This document shows, one piece after another, positions 1-13,494 of a stretch of 64,000 nt of DNA. Below the pieces are notes generated by a model. The model had not been told where the DNA came from and did not search any database. It was given only the letters and a program-made list of their open reading frames with translations. Location: positions 7,564,001 to 7,628,000 of the forward strand of contig NC_083520.1 in NCBI RefSeq assembly GCF_032362555.1. Direction: 5' to 3'. Position numbers and translations under genes: made by a program. Source of the stretch: Amyelois transitella (taxonomy: Eukaryota; Arthropoda; Insecta; Lepidoptera; Pyralidae). Numbering within the stretch: the stretch's first letter is position 1; each line of letters starts with the position of its first letter.

Positions 1-858
1 GGTCCTGAGCGCCAACAGAATTTATCCAAAAACGTGGTGATGGAATTGAGCACTAAGTTCTTAGATGCTGGCCGAAGCATCATTACTGATAACTATTATA
101 CGAGCGTAGATTTGGCCGAGTCTCTATTACAACATTCCACGCATTTGATAGGCACCGTCAGAAAAAACCGGAAAGGGTTACCCAAGAATGTAGTAGGCGA
201 GAAATTGAAGAAGGGAGAATTGGTTGCGATGGAAAACGAAAAGGGGATTTTGGTATTTAAGTGGAAGGATAAGAGAGAAGTCTTGGCCTTGTCTACTAAA
301 CACAAAGTGGGATTTGTCACTGTTACAAGCAAGCGCAACAAAAATAAATGTTCTCTGAAACCTATAGCAATTGCGGACTACAATAAGCACAAATGCTCAA
401 TTGACCTTTCTGATCAGATGGGAAGCTACTGCAACCCATCACGACGTAGCATTCGTTGGTTCCAAAAACTCGCAGTAGAATTGATACTGAACACATCTGT
501 CATAAATGCTTTTCTTGTTTACACGGCACATAAAAGAGTGAAATCCAAACGCTACACTATAACAAAATTCAGAGAACAACTAAGCATACAGTTATTGGGT
601 TTATATCAGGAAAGCACCAACGTTGCAGAGAATCGCGAAGCAGTAGAGCATAAGTTTGGGAAAAATCCTATAGCTGACCATCGTAATCGGATCATACGGC
701 GTAAATGTATTCATTGTTACCAACTACTGCGCTTGCAAGGTAAAACAAGTGTTGAAGCCAAAAAGCTAACCAAAAAGACAAACACTGTCTGCCTTTTATG
801 CCCCACTAAACCCAGTGTTTGCGCAGAGTGTTTCGCGACAATACACACGAAAAAGTAA
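1..858 (+). CDS. piggyBac-type transposase, C-terminal part, open at the left edge
   Basis: The frame is open from base 1 to the TAA at 856-858 (285 residues), so the gene starts outside the window. It is the C-terminal part of a piggyBac/PGBD transposase, which cuts and pastes DNA at TTAA sites. The second catalytic aspartate lies in TDNYYTS (residue 30 of the visible part) and the third in IDLSDQM (residue 135). The C-terminal cysteine-rich domain is intact, running from KCIHC through CLLC and CAEC to a final H. No stop or frameshift is visible, so the copy is fairly young or belongs to a gene whose frame is maintained. It could be a domesticated PGBD gene, but transposon-like 3' DNA follows it directly. 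Confidence 0.93.
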   Translation, partial: GPERQQNLSKNVVMELSTKFLDAGRSIITDNYYTSVDLAESLLQHSTHLIGTVRKNRKGLPKNVVGEKLKKGELVAMENEKGILVFKWKDKREVLALSTKHKVGFVTVTSKRNKNKCSLKPIAIADYNKHKCSIDLSDQMGSYCNPSRRSIRWFQKLAVELILNTSVINAFLVYTAHKRVKSKRYTITKFREQLSIQLLGLYQESTNVAENREAVEHKFGKNPIADHRNRIIRRKCIHCYQLLRLQGKTSVEAKKLTKKTNTVCLLCPTKPSVCAECFATIHTKK

Positions 859-1086
859 TTTTTTGAACATTATTATGTGTTTTTCAAACTTTTTATAATA
901 ACTAACACAAATAAATACATAAATACTCTACTTATGCTGTTTTTATTTATAATTTTCTCAGTCTCATAAAAAACATATTATTGATCCTACTGACTTGCTT
1001 TTTTTTTTTATTTGTAGTTAAGTTCACGCTGACGCCATAACACATATTGAATTTTCCGTATTAGCCAGCCAGCAGGTACAAAATCT

Positions 1087-1289
1087 GTTTGAATTTGGGA
1101 GGTCAAGGCGGATCCCACGGCGTACTGAAACAATTTTTGTTGGTCCCGCCGGCAGACCCCATGGCTTCCTGGAACCATTTTATCTTGTAATTCTCGGCCT
1201 ATTTATTGCAAAAACTTGGGGTACGCCGGCGACCCCGTGGCCTCCTGAACTAAAATATCATTATACTTTGCCGGCAGGGAGAGTGTTAA
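1087..1289 (+). mobile_element. piggyBac 3' subterminal repeats and probable TTAA end
   Basis: About 230 bases after the transposase stop lie three loosely repeated units with the core GACCCC(A/G)TGGC(T/C)TCCTG or a relative, near 1108-1130, 1153-1178 and 1228-1250, spaced by AT-rich DNA. They end in CCGGCAGGGAGAGTG followed by TTAA at 1286-1289. piggyBac elements integrate at TTAA and carry subterminal repeats, so 1286-1289 is the likely right-hand target site. The left end is outside the window, so the terminal repeat cannot be matched. Confidence 0.55.
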
Positions 1290-1454
1290 ATAAGATGTAA
1301 ATGTTAGTGTGAGGTAGTTTACCTACCTATACCTACCTATCAGATAAATGTTGTTACATAATATATGAAGTTAAACGTGGCCGACTTTATCTTAAGAGCC
1401 TAGGAGTCTTTCATCGAAAACAAATCAAATAAGTTGGTACAAGGTGCAAGGTAG

Positions 1455-1577
1455 AGGCTTATAAACTTGGGATTCTTCTTTGGCTAGCAACCTGTCACTT
1501 TTTGAATCTCAATTCAAACATGAAGCCACAGTTGGCTCTGTGTACCCGGCAAAGGATATATGTATATATGTATGTAA
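1455..1577 (+). repeat. dispersed repeat, GCTAGCAACCTGTCACT family, copy 1
   Basis: This copy has GGCTTATAAACTTGGGATTC, then CTAGCAACCTGTCACT, then TTGGCTCTGTGTACCC, ending in an ATGTATAT-rich tail. The middle of the unit (AACGTGGCC...) is lost. The tail and variable truncation suggest a short retroposon or a LINE 3' end. Confidence 0.75.
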
Positions 1578-1758
1578 TAAGTACCAGTAGAGTTCAAACT
1601 TACCGACTGTGGGGGACAGAACTTGTAAATGTTTTGTATGCGGTCCTCTCGCATGCTGGAGTCAGACGATATCTCTTCCAGGGACATCTGAAACAACAAC
1701 AAGTCACGATATATACATACATCTTCATAGTAGTATCGTAAAAGTCAATCAAGGGAAA

Positions 1759-1925
1759 GGCTTACAAACTTCGGATTCTTCTTTAAGGCGCTAGCAACCT
1801 GTCACTACTAGGCTTAATTCCATCATTAAGGCATATAGCTGAACGTGGCCTTTTAGTCTTTTCGAGACTGTTGGTTCTGTCTACCCAGTAAGGGATAAAG
1901 ATATAATGATATGTATGTACGTATG
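1759..1925 (+). repeat. dispersed repeat, GCTAGCAACCTGTCACT family, copy 2
   Basis: A nearly complete copy about 180 bases after copy 1, in the same orientation. It includes the internal GAACGTGGCCTTTTAGTC block and the GTCTACCCAGTAAGGGATA block before an ATGTATGTACGT tail. Confidence 0.8.
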
Positions 1926-4900
1926 TTATAATAGACAGAATCAAATCAAGAGTCTCCAAAACAGACGTGAATGCGGAATAGATGGTTTCATTAACAAGGC
2001 AAATAAGAATATTTGATTGATATTATCTGGGATATAAAATCTTTCTTCCTCATCATGGCGTAACGAATTTCTAATTTCATTGGCTTTGATTCAAAGCTAA
2101 GAGAAAATTCACACACTTAAAATAATAATTTTATAAGACAATATGTTTTATAATTCTATGGTTGGGTTCGATGATGCCAAACGCCTAGGCTGTTGTTTTT
2201 CGGTATTTATATACATAAATAACATGAGTTTGGGAAGTCTCAACTTAAAAAAGGCGATCCCACCAATATAACCACTGGTTAATATAACCGCAAGCTGATG
2301 TTAGTTATAACACTTACACAACAACCATAAACTACAGACATAGCAGAAATTAAGCTTACTACAACTTGCAGTCCTATTCATTACATTAGTATTGACTTGT
2401 TATAACAAGATACAAGTCTAAGGTATAAAAGGCTTTTACTTAAGTTGCAGAAAAAACTACAAGGGTTGGTACTCTATAAAAGGTATCTAAGTGTAAGTCA
2501 ATAATTTTGGAGATTTTGATACTTTGATTTTTAATTCAATTTGATTCTTCTATATTTATTGCAATTGATATCCATTTCTTCCTTAAATTACTCTCATTCT
2601 CTGCGGTATCAATAACCCTAGTTATCTACACCTACTCTTCAGTCTCAATTTTCGACACGTACTTAATTATTCCTAGCAGATAACTTACTCTTTATCACGT
2701 CTTTATCACTTTTGTGATAGAAAGAGCTCGTAGCAATTAATCATAAGACTGGAACATCACGTTAGCTAGATGCCTTAATCATGGAATTCAGATTCAGAGG
2801 TTAATCTCTGTACTCTCTGGTTTTATTCTACAAATATGGTGATCGAAATAAACACATGTTCCCAACGTTATAGGGGCATTAGAGTCGGCTAATGAAATTA
2901 ATTGCGCCGACATCGGCCATCGCCGTCGCGTCGCTTTTAAAATATCTAATTACACTAACACCGAGTTGATTTTTACGTGTTGCATTTGCGTATAATTAAT
3001 TCATGAAAAGGATATTTGTTGCATTCTCGGAACTTATAAGGTTGAGCTTGAATTTTATGACAATTAATTAGAGTGCAGGTTAATTACATAACGTTTGAGT
3101 AATGATAGGAAGTAACAATTAAAATGAAAACATCTTTTCAAAAACCAAGGTATTGTTCATGTCCAAGGGAACAGGAATCCCCTAGAAATTTTTGTTTACA
3201 TTTGGTTTTTCTAAGTTTTATTTGGTTCTAGACTTGTGTAGAATATTATTTAATATATTAAAGCAACCAATTAAATATTTACACAGTTGCGTTTCCCATG
3301 TAGTCATAACATTATCTTACTTTACTGGATATAACCTTGCCATACATATTAAATCGTAGATGTAGCATAATAAATAATTAACATGTGATCTAATTAACCA
3401 CACTATTTTACGACTGTTTTCTCCAGCAGACCAATTTATCATAATTCTCAGAATGATTACGAAAGCAGTGTGAGTGTGTTGTAATCAGTCATTATAAATT
3501 TCTGATATCGCCGGGTGGCGGGGTTATCGCATCTCGCCCTACATAGAAAGATGGTGTCGAGAAATCATAGACATTTTAGTGAATTTTGTTAGATGTTCGT
3601 AGTTACGTACTTGTGTTATCTTTTTATAGGCTCTCTTAGTTGTATTTGAAATATCAGTTTTTATTAATACTTCTCTTTGTGAACAAATTAATATTTTACT
3701 ATGTTGATCTTAGTTCGAAAGTTCAGGAATTAAAAATAGATAATGGTTATTTTCATCACCTCCTATTAATTTACATAAACTAAGACTAGATCTTTTTTAT
3801 TAATAGATCTTTGTTTTTAAAATAAAAAGAATACCTTTATTAAAACGATATACTTTAGGATAACTACGCCTACAGGAAAATTATGGAATTACCATAGAAG
3901 TAGTCGTTTTATTTTTAGTACTTGACTAGTAAAAGATTCATACGTAGAAATTCTGCCAATGAAAGGGTCTTTGGAATATGATTGAGTTACGTAGTTATAA
4001 AAGCTTAGCGTATAACAATAGTCATGACCAAGGCCCATAGAGGTGTTCGTTCAGATCACAAATTACAGATATACTACCTGTCAAGTTCATGTCACATTGA
4101 TGTGTAAAATATGAGACGGAGTGCGGCGATAGTAAAGATGCACATTGCACTTATTTTAGGTGAGCATGTGTTTCTATTACTTGTTGACATTTCATTAAAC
4201 TACTTAGGTATATTTAGTACTAAGTTAAACGTTAATTTATGATTAAACGTTATGAATTAGTTCTATAGTGATTATCATTAAAAAATAAAACGGTTTACGA
4301 GATACACCCTGGTGTCAGACGGAAAGACAGACAGACAGAGGAGGTACAGAACCCTTAAAATAATGCACATAGTTGACAGTTTTCAAAACTAGTTTTTTTT
4401 TTATCGACGTACCGATGCGGCTTTATTTTTTTTTAAGTTCACATATCGTCGATTAACCCCCTTACACTTGCCTCTAGAACAATGATCATTGTATACAAAT
4501 CAGGACCTCGAATAAGTCCGCAACACCTTCCCAACTTATTGTTCTACAATTGAAAACGAATTTCATCGTGTCACTTATAAATAAATAACATGTTGAGATA
4601 CAAATTGCAAAGGACTCTACATTATGCGCTTTCAATCATTTTAATTTTATTACGCCCTTTGTGTTACCTCCAAATTCTTTTTAAATGTTAATTATAAACT
4701 TATTCGTATGTTACTTTCGAAATGATTCATTTTCTTCCATCTGACGTAAATTCTGATTATATGTTACGAGAATGTTTTCAAAATATTCCCGTGTTTTATC
4801 TACTCAAAATATTCCTAGTACACCTGACGGATTTACTAATAAATAATTTTATTAATTGTTGTTACTCCGACTATACTTTTAATACGACAATCTTTCCGTT

Positions 4901-7438
4901 AAAGTTGATTATTTTCGTAGAAAAATAAGAGCGTTGACCACTCAGTCTCGGGATCGTCTTGGCACAGCGGGATGAATTTATCTTCCTGTAAAGAGTTAAT
5001 TTCGTCACGAGTGACACACTCCGCTGTGCGGTGTACCATTATCGTAACTGTATATTTACAGTGGCACTTATTTTAAAAGTAGATACTTAAAAATCAGGTG
5101 TAGCATCAATAAATATTAACAATTATGAGTCTCATTGTGTTCCTAAATGTGTGCTTAAATATGCATTGTTCAGCTTTAACGGACTCTTTTCAATATAAAG
5201 ATGGAAAAGTGTAAAGGAGGAGTGTCAAATGATAATTTGGACCACAAATAACGTCTACCACTGATATTGGGAAACCACACTGGCTGCCCTTATCTATTAC
5301 TCTAAATTAACTAGACTAGAATGACCAAAATAAAATATACAAGAACATACAATGCTCAACTTGTTGCTCGTTAAAACACAAACAAATTATTTTTAAAAAT
5401 ATTCAACAAAGAATACAATAAAGAAATTTTATCACATAATTCGTTTCTGAGAAGAAGCTTATTATTCAGTTATGTAGGGGGAGTGATAGGCCCGAAATAA
5501 GCGGATATTTTTATTCCTTCGCTGCATTCGAACATGATGCTTATTATTCAATGCGCGACAGCCATTTGTCAATGACGGCTGAAACGCGTCCTATCAAAAC
5601 TTAATCGAAACGTAGGCTCGGCACTGCATTCCTGAGGGTTCCCTTAGTATGACTCTGTTCATAACACTTAATGTATTACGATTAAGAGCTTAGTAAGTAC
5701 AGTGCAGGTAGGTATTACAAGTAGGTATTATACCTGCATGTTGATATAAATTTTGCGACATACGCTAGTCACAAAAGTTCTACCAAAAATATGTGCACAC
5801 TACGCCCCGTTTTCTTATACCATTCTCTTGTGTTTTCAAATAACAATTTTTTTTTGCATTTCTTTCAATATTTTCAGTATTTTTAAACGAAGTTAATTTC
5901 ATTTTTCAAACCTATTGACATTAATTACCTACTCATGTCAAAATTAAACCATGATTCTGCAGCTTTCCCATAGAAATCGGAATAATACTTATTATTCCTA
6001 ATCCTATATAACTCTAATTTCAATAAGCGTACTGAAATACCTAATTAAGCAGTCCCGAAAACTGTTTTATATAATCTGTGATGAGAGTTCCGAGCCCTCC
6101 ATTAGCGGCCAGAGACGGCCCTGTCGGTGGTCCTATGGTATTAGTATGGAACCGATCGGATGCGGTTGACATCATGCAGCGGGTATGACGCCATGACAGC
6201 TACACGTCCTGTGTAATACGTGAACGGCATCCAAGCTATGATGAGGTATGGCATTCGACAAATATATTATGACCGCGATTCCTGATAATACCCGCTTACA
6301 AGGAATAGGAGACAGGTCTTAGATACTTTGGTTAAAAATATTAATAGATTGATTTACTTATTAGGTATTAATTTTTATGTATTTAAGAAACGTAATTCAC
6401 CCTAGTTAAAATATTTGTCTAGGCTAGCTCAAACTGATCAATCAGCTTTAAAATAATTACCGAACGCTTATTCTTCTGTAGAGATTTCATGTATGTAAAA
6501 ATAATCTCTCAAGGACTATGAAAACCTTGAAATTTAAAGCCAAACATCTAAAAAATCAATGCCACAAATCGTATCGTGCTTTATTCTTTACATTATGATG
6601 AGATGACTAAGTACTTAGTAAAGAACATACGATAACAATCTCAAGCCATTACGTTTGATATGTGAAGATATAGCAGATTGCAGATTAAGCAGTGAGAAAT
6701 GGAGCCATTCGCTACGAACCACAAGCACAATGAATCTATTAGAATTCGGAGCGCACCCGACAGAGTAGGTACTGTATTTTGCATACACTTATAGAGAAAC
6801 GTAATAGTTTGTCCGCAATAAAATTTAACCGCTCTTTGGTGCATTTCGTCTGCGATTACATGCTGGTTTATGCTTGTTTTACATACATTAAATATTATTC
6901 CAATTGTTGTTTACACCAATTTCAGTGTTTTCTAAAACGAATTCGAAAAGAAAACCGATCTAGATAGAATGCAATGATACCGCGATAGGTTAATAATTCC
7001 ACTGATTTACAAATACCTATATTGCACAGCAAAGACATTCATCGTTATAAATCCAACTAAATGGCCGTTTAGTCTTGTAATTATTGACAATGTCTACTCG
7101 AAAAGGATATTGTAGTGCGTGATATGTATCTTCTAAATAGCATCATATATGCATGTCGGTAATATCCCAAGTTAGTCTTACTAAAACAACACAGATGTCC
7201 ACTAATGAAGTCCATTGCTCTAATTAAAACACAAAGGCCGGTTGACAGAGCAACCACAGATTCGCAATAAAATGCCGACGAGCACGCCTCTCTAAATAGT
7301 TTAGCGGCTACCGCACGTAATTATTGCGCTAAAGCCGACCGTAGCCATTCTTGTGGACATGATAGGGTTAAACTTAACAATTTTTTATGAATTTGAAATA
7401 CTTTTCAAATTCATGTGTACCTACCTACCTACACAATA

Positions 7439-7467
7439 ATGTGTATGTGTGTGTGTGTGTGTGTGTG
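7439..7467. repeat. GT dinucleotide microsatellite
   Basis: A run of GT units, starting GTGTATGTGTGTGT and continuing as pure GT to about 7467. Confidence 0.95.
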
Positions 7468-10400
7468 GTATTACATAAACTTCTTAGAATTAAGAAGAAG
7501 TTAAATAGTAGGTGTAGCCTAGAGATCCGACCCCACGTATGTGGGATACTGGAAGTAGGAAGAAGTGGTGAGACTGCATTTTATAAAATCAAAAACTATA
7601 TTATGTAGGTTTTTTTACAAAGTACGAACTAGAAACTAGAACCTGAGATGATGATAGGTAATTACTCTAATTTTTGACAGCCAGAAATACGACGTACCAT
7701 TACGTCGATTACGTCGAAAATGAAATATGTTCAGTTAATCGACCAACTTTTTACAAATTAATCAAATTGAAATTTTAAGTAGTTTAAATCACTTTGTCGA
7801 AAACACTAAATTTTTTGCAATATGGGGATAAAACTATACATAGAGAGTAACTATAGAAATAGCAACTCGCGTTCAAATCGAGCCTAATCAAAGGAGGAAT
7901 CAAATGACGGCTTACTTTGAAGTAGCTTGTGAATTTGTCGCGCCGTCGCGCTCCTGCGCATGATTTACGCGGCGCGATGCCGTCGTTGGCAGGTGCGCGG
8001 TAATGAATTTAGACAGCGAATTATCTGATTTTTAACTGTTACTGACTACTATATACATATTACAAAAAAAGAAGAAATATTACATAAAACACTGATTTTA
8101 ACGGTATGAGTGGTGTAGCGGGAACAGTATGTCTGGTTATTCTCGAAAGATTATTTTATATAACATGGTGAGTATTTTTACTCGTATGTAGGGACTCTCC
8201 CTACTCTACGCAATTGCTTTTTTTACAACTTATTTTATAGATAAGATAACAATGTTTGCAATTGATGTAGATACCTCGTCTCCTAAAAAAATATAATGTA
8301 TACTCAAGATACTTATATATTCTTTATCTGCTACGATGCTGCTACGAAGTATTTACGACCACTCTACAATGTTCTCCACCCGTCGCGTCGTTGATGTCAT
8401 ACTTTATGCATTATGCAAACGCTTATTTGCTTACTGGATATTTTTTGTTCGATGTAGATGTGAGCCACACTTCAATCGAGCATCGGTGAAGAATCTGTAG
8501 GTAACTTACATGACATTGAAAATTAATAACCAAGCAAGGCGCAACGTATTCACAGACGAGATCATTTGTGATCTTATTTTAGTTCATGGCCGTTTACGAC
8601 GCTGAGACGCATGTCTTTTCACTAAACTCTTGTCACTGGAGCAATAAAGTTTGGCCAGAGCGAAGTCGTCGCGGGCTTGGTGACAGCCGTGATTAACGAG
8701 TTGATGGAATTCTCGCCTGCCTCAATGTAGCCAACCCCTCAGTTTTAACTGTAGAGTTTTTTCGTTGTCTACACAGTTTTCTATTTCGCTATTCATATCG
8801 ACAATTTTTTCTTTATTGTACCTACTATTTATTTTCAAAATAAACGCCAGTTCGACGAAGAATTCTATGGAGTAAAAATGGACCCAAGGTCTCCAAAAAC
8901 GTTTGAACAGTTTTCAAACGAGAACTTTAAAGCTGTTCGCAACTATTTTTGAGCTGATATACAGTTTTTTCTACATTGGGGTTTTTAATACCTCCTCCCT
9001 CCGACCGCAGACCCTGATGCTCAATGGCTTGTAATCTGTAAAAAATAATCATAACAAAGTGATATCTGACGCGCTTTAATAGACATTATATTCAGTAATT
9101 CAATGTCTTCGCTTATAGTTTAATATATTTTATTTTCTAAAGATATTTCAGAACAACAAAATTCATTTGTATTTTCTTTATTTAAACCACATATGATTTA
9201 AACCACGGAGCATTGTTTACTGCCTTACTCTTTCATTAAACTTTTTAGAAATTTTTTTTATAGTTAGTAGTAAGGTACTCGGAAGGCGATAATTTTAGCG
9301 ACTAACATGACCTGAAATAAATGAAAATCTCTATATTTTTAATAACAAACAATAGCGTATAGAAATTACCAATTAAAATCAATCAGGACGAGAACTTCGT
9401 CGACCGTTTGGGAATCCAATGTACAGTACATTTGATTAGATCTGTGGATAACAAATTGATCGGCCGCACGCTCTTCTTGTTAACGAAAGCTAAACATCTT
9501 GTGAATGCAATTTGTCACATGCCACAGCCCGTATGAGGAAAACAAGATTGCAACAATCATTTATAGTTCCGCTATATCCTTCTATACATCCGCTCTATCA
9601 CTCATACTATCAATGCATACTGTACCTTTAATTTGAAATGGATATACCTTTATATTGTTTGAGTTAATGTAAGTAAAAATATTACAGTTGTTTATTATAT
9701 TATTAATAGGGAACGCTTATTTTGTAACAAGTAGGCTAATTTTAAGCTCTGTTCATAGTTCCTGAAAGCTGATCCATGTTCGTATCTAATGTACACATAA
9801 TTTGAGGTAGTTGAATAGGTCGTATAAAAACGATTATACCTACATATGACTTTTCAAATTAATAGTACCTGTTTCGTTACTTTCAACCTCAAAGACGAAA
9901 ACTCTACATGAGTCATATGAAACGATTCAAAATTAAAAACACAGTTAATTATCACTTCGTCTTAGAACTCAATATTCTCATTTATCTTGTAACGAGATAT
10001 GCCAAGAGCGAGTGTCGCGGAGTGGGAGGGGCCACATGAAAGGGCTACGTGTGTCTATTTCCACCCGCTTTCAATCCGAGCGCGTTTGTTTTCGCGACTT
10101 TAACCTGAAGGGAATGCAAGCGTTACTCCGCTTCTTGAATTACGATATTTTAACAGACAGGTTGAGAAACAACTCCAAGTATATACCGGCTATTTCGAGA
10201 ACGGAAAGAGGTTTTAGTTTGTGCTCGTCTTTAATTCTTAAATAACGCAAAGGTCTACATCTAGGATTTATTTGTTAATAGCAGTATAAGGTTCATCAGT
10301 ATTACCGTTTTAATAAACATTTTAATCTCCATCATAATTTTGATCATAATAGCAACAACAATGTCTTCCTGTATAGCGGAAGATAAATTAGTTTTAAGTA

Positions 10401-11902
10401 ATATATTTATCGTCAACCAATGTTGTGTTAGAAGAAGCTTCTTATTGTTAAGGTCATTAAAATGCTTTATGTTTATGTATAATGTAATCTCTAAATGTCG
10501 ATACTAAAAATGCTGATCATCAAACCACTACAACATGACCATTAATATAGTGACACATGTGATAATATAAACATAAAGTAGGTTGTTTACATCCGTGAGC
10601 ATGTTACAACGGCAGTTAAATGAAAGAACAGTTTCCCATGAGTGGAACAATAAATATTAACATTGTACAAATTACAATGCACGCTGGACCCCGTCGGGTA
10701 AACGCCACTGAAGTCGGCACGTGATCGTAATGACGAATCGCCTCACGCCACGCTTAGCCAACTTCGACTGTACTCGTATCCGTGATTGGATGATGATGTT
10801 AAGTTAACAAATAAATTAATGTATTTACAAAAGTTAGTGCGAAATTAATTGTAATAAATCGGCACATTTACAATACAAATTAAAATGTTGATAATCGTTG
10901 AGTACTCCGTGACACAAGGGACTGGACTGGAAAGTGGACTGGTTCAGATTTTTTTTTCTAAATTTCCTGTATTGAGCTTAGAATATCTCTAAACTTTGGT
11001 AAGAAACGAGGTGGTTAAATGAAACTCGAGTCATAGACAAACTTTCAAATGAGACAAAGAGAAACAAGCTTAAACAGGTAATGTAATTTAAGATTTTTTA
11101 TAAATAATTAAAAATAAACCGTTCAGCGTACTTAACATACATGCGGGTGTTGTTTTATAAGTTTCTTAAAGTTTTATACAAATAGATTTTTCAAGATGAA
11201 AATTGTAGTTGCACACAATTCAGAAGAATCAAGTCCGCTTTCTCAATTTTTTGGGTTATAGGATTTTCATATAAAACGTGTATTTCATGTGACATTTTTA
11301 TGTACGCTCTATGTTATTGATGAGAAAACACGTCGTTAGATGTGTCAGTGATCTATGTTGATGATTCAAGATTAATTCGGCCTATATTCACTTTGTTTGT
11401 TTCTCAAAGATTGTTATAGATAAATTGTCGTGTTATTGTTACATTTTTTTGTGTCCGTATGAAAAAAAATATGTAATCTGTGCATTTCGTTTGAATTTCC
11501 TATAATAAAAGAAGATGGTTTATTTCGTTTCAACATATAAGGAAAATAGACAGAAAAATAAAATAACATTCAATTCATATCTCCAAAAAAAAATACAAAT
11601 ACGATACGATATAATTTCGTAACCCAAAGCTAATCATGCACCAAAAACTTTTCGTTGTCATTATAGGTCATATTTCAAAGTACTCAACCAGACGAGGCAG
11701 CGTCAACCTGCTCACCACGCAATGAACATCAAAGAAGCCGCTATCTTTGAACTAGACATCTATCGCCGCAAAAATATATACTCAGACAGCCCACATATAA
11801 TTATAGCTAGGCAATAAAAAATATATTTATTAAGGTTCGCTGAAAGATGACTTAACGTAAATAACTACTCTCTTTAAGATACATATTTCTTTAGAGTACT
11901 TG

Positions 11903-11990
11903 GAATAAGAGAGTTATGAATGTGGATGAAACGAAATAAGTATGCAGGGATTGTGTCAAGTAAAAATATGTACTCTCATTCTCTCGCCTT
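11903..11990 (+). repeat. RTE-like LINE 3' fragment
   Basis: The segment begins AGAGAGTTATGAATGTGGAT and continues GAAACGAAATAAGTATGCAG. It matches the 3' coding end of the LINE at 60811-62448 (there near 62333-62385), with later divergence. Confidence 0.8.
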
Positions 11991-13248
11991 ATATATTATA
12001 ACGTACAAATTTCGTTCAGTTATACAAGATACATAACATTAGAGATACTAAACATATTAGACTAAGCTTAAATTTTGCGGGAGCGACAATTTATGGCTCA
12101 ATACACATTGCAGATCAAATAAATGTAAAAAGGCAAAATATTCAATATGTATCAATCCTCGATGGTTTCTGTGATCCGGGCAAATAAACATGCAGATGGG
12201 ATCATGCGCAGCATACCGATATTAACCTCGTTTTCGAACTAAATAAATAGAGATTGGCGCTTGTATTCTGCAAAACATGCTCCTTCATGTCACAAGTTTT
12301 TCATTTTGTTAATACTATTCGATTATGGTAACTTTGCCTATACATCATATCATCATATTATTATTTTTTACCAGTACCTACGATTACGTTAGGTATCACC
12401 AATTATTTATATTTATTATTAGTAGCTAATTACAGAGACAATGGCATTTTGAATGAATATATTTCACAAATTTATTTTTATATAGTTTTATATAAAACAT
12501 TTTTTTTTCATATTTTCAACCTCCTAAGGGAAAATCAAAAGGCAAAACTTCTTCCCATAATATTTTGCGCACAGATTATAACTACATGCAAGTCCGTCTG
12601 TCTCTATCGATTTCAGGGCTAAACAACTGGACAAGTTTTTCTATGAAATTAAAATGGAAGTAATTGGTAAGTCAAACAATATGCTGCTACACTTTTAAAA
12701 GCTTTTTTCGTAAGCTATGTACCAATAGAATTAAAGCATGTAGTTCTATGAACTGAAGAAAAGATAATTGAACTGATTTTACCTTGTTATGCAGCTTTTT
12801 TATATTGTATTAAACATAAATATAATGACATTAACTTTATGTCTGTACCATTAAGTTCAAATCATATTTGTGACAGCGTCTGAGCAAGGTAATATGGGTT
12901 ACTCTACAATGTTTACATGTGTTTACAATTACACATTTCCTCACTAACTCGCGAGCATGTTTTTCGTAGCTCATCTCTGTTCTGCCACTTCACATATCCC
13001 TTTTAATTTACGAGTTCGATAGATGTCAAGAAGCTCAGGTTATCATGATTTGCGAGATTTTGATAATCTGAACAAACGTTTGTTTTGATTTTAGCGTTGT
13101 GCTGAAACTGAAATAAATCTCAGCTTGGAATTTAGAACTTTAATATCAAAGATTCAATAAAACTATGCTCTTACTCTAGAACAGAGTCAGATGAGCTGTA
13201 AAGAAGGCTTGTATCAGAGAATGATCTATTTCTTTTCTATTATTTTGA

Positions 13249-13494
13249 CGGCCTCTGTGGCGCAGCGGTAGTACGCTTGTCTGTGACAACGGAGGTCCCG
13301 GGTTCGAATTCCAGCCAGGGCATGAGGAGAAAAGAACTTTTTCTGATTGGCCTGGGCCTTGGATGTTTATCTATATAAGTATTTTATTATAAAATATAGA
13401 ATCGTTGAGTTAGTATCTCGTAACACAAGTCTCGCATTTACTTCGAGGCTAACTCAATCTGTGTACCTAATTTGTCCCGTATATATTTATAATT
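13249..13494 (+). repeat. tRNA-derived SINE
   Basis: The head is tRNA-like: an A box TGGCGCAGCGG at 13259-13269 and a B box GGTTCGAATTC at 13301-13311, spaced as in a polymerase III promoter. A tRNA-unrelated body follows (CTGATTGGCCTGGGCC...) and ends near GTCCCGTATATATTTAT. The 5' and 3' sides do not pair as an acceptor stem, so this is a retroposon and not a functional tRNA. A related copy lies in the opposite orientation at about 50350-50466. Confidence 0.85.

Larger units (their letters stand above)
1290..13248. other. AT-rich non-coding stretch, no gene recognised
   Basis: I see no convincing exon here on either strand. If the RECK-like gene at 16.1-18.8 kb continues leftward, this is its intron. 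Contents: two copies of the CTAGCAACCTGTCACT repeat (1455-1577, 1759-1925), a GT microsatellite (7439-7467), an RTE-LINE 3' scrap (11903-11990) and GC-rich spots carrying CGTCGCG-like motifs near 2924-2940, 7939-8000 and 8380-8395. A fairly GC-rich stretch at 6080-6260 has an open minus frame of 37 codons that resembles nothing known to me. Confidence 0.6.

Noticed and set aside
6080-6260. GC-richer patch as a missing RECK exon
   Set aside because: The open minus frame of 37 codons has no cysteines and no convincing acceptor/donor pair.
13249-13322. tRNA gene
   Set aside because: A and B boxes are good, but the acceptor stem does not close and a SINE body follows; a second copy exists at 50350.
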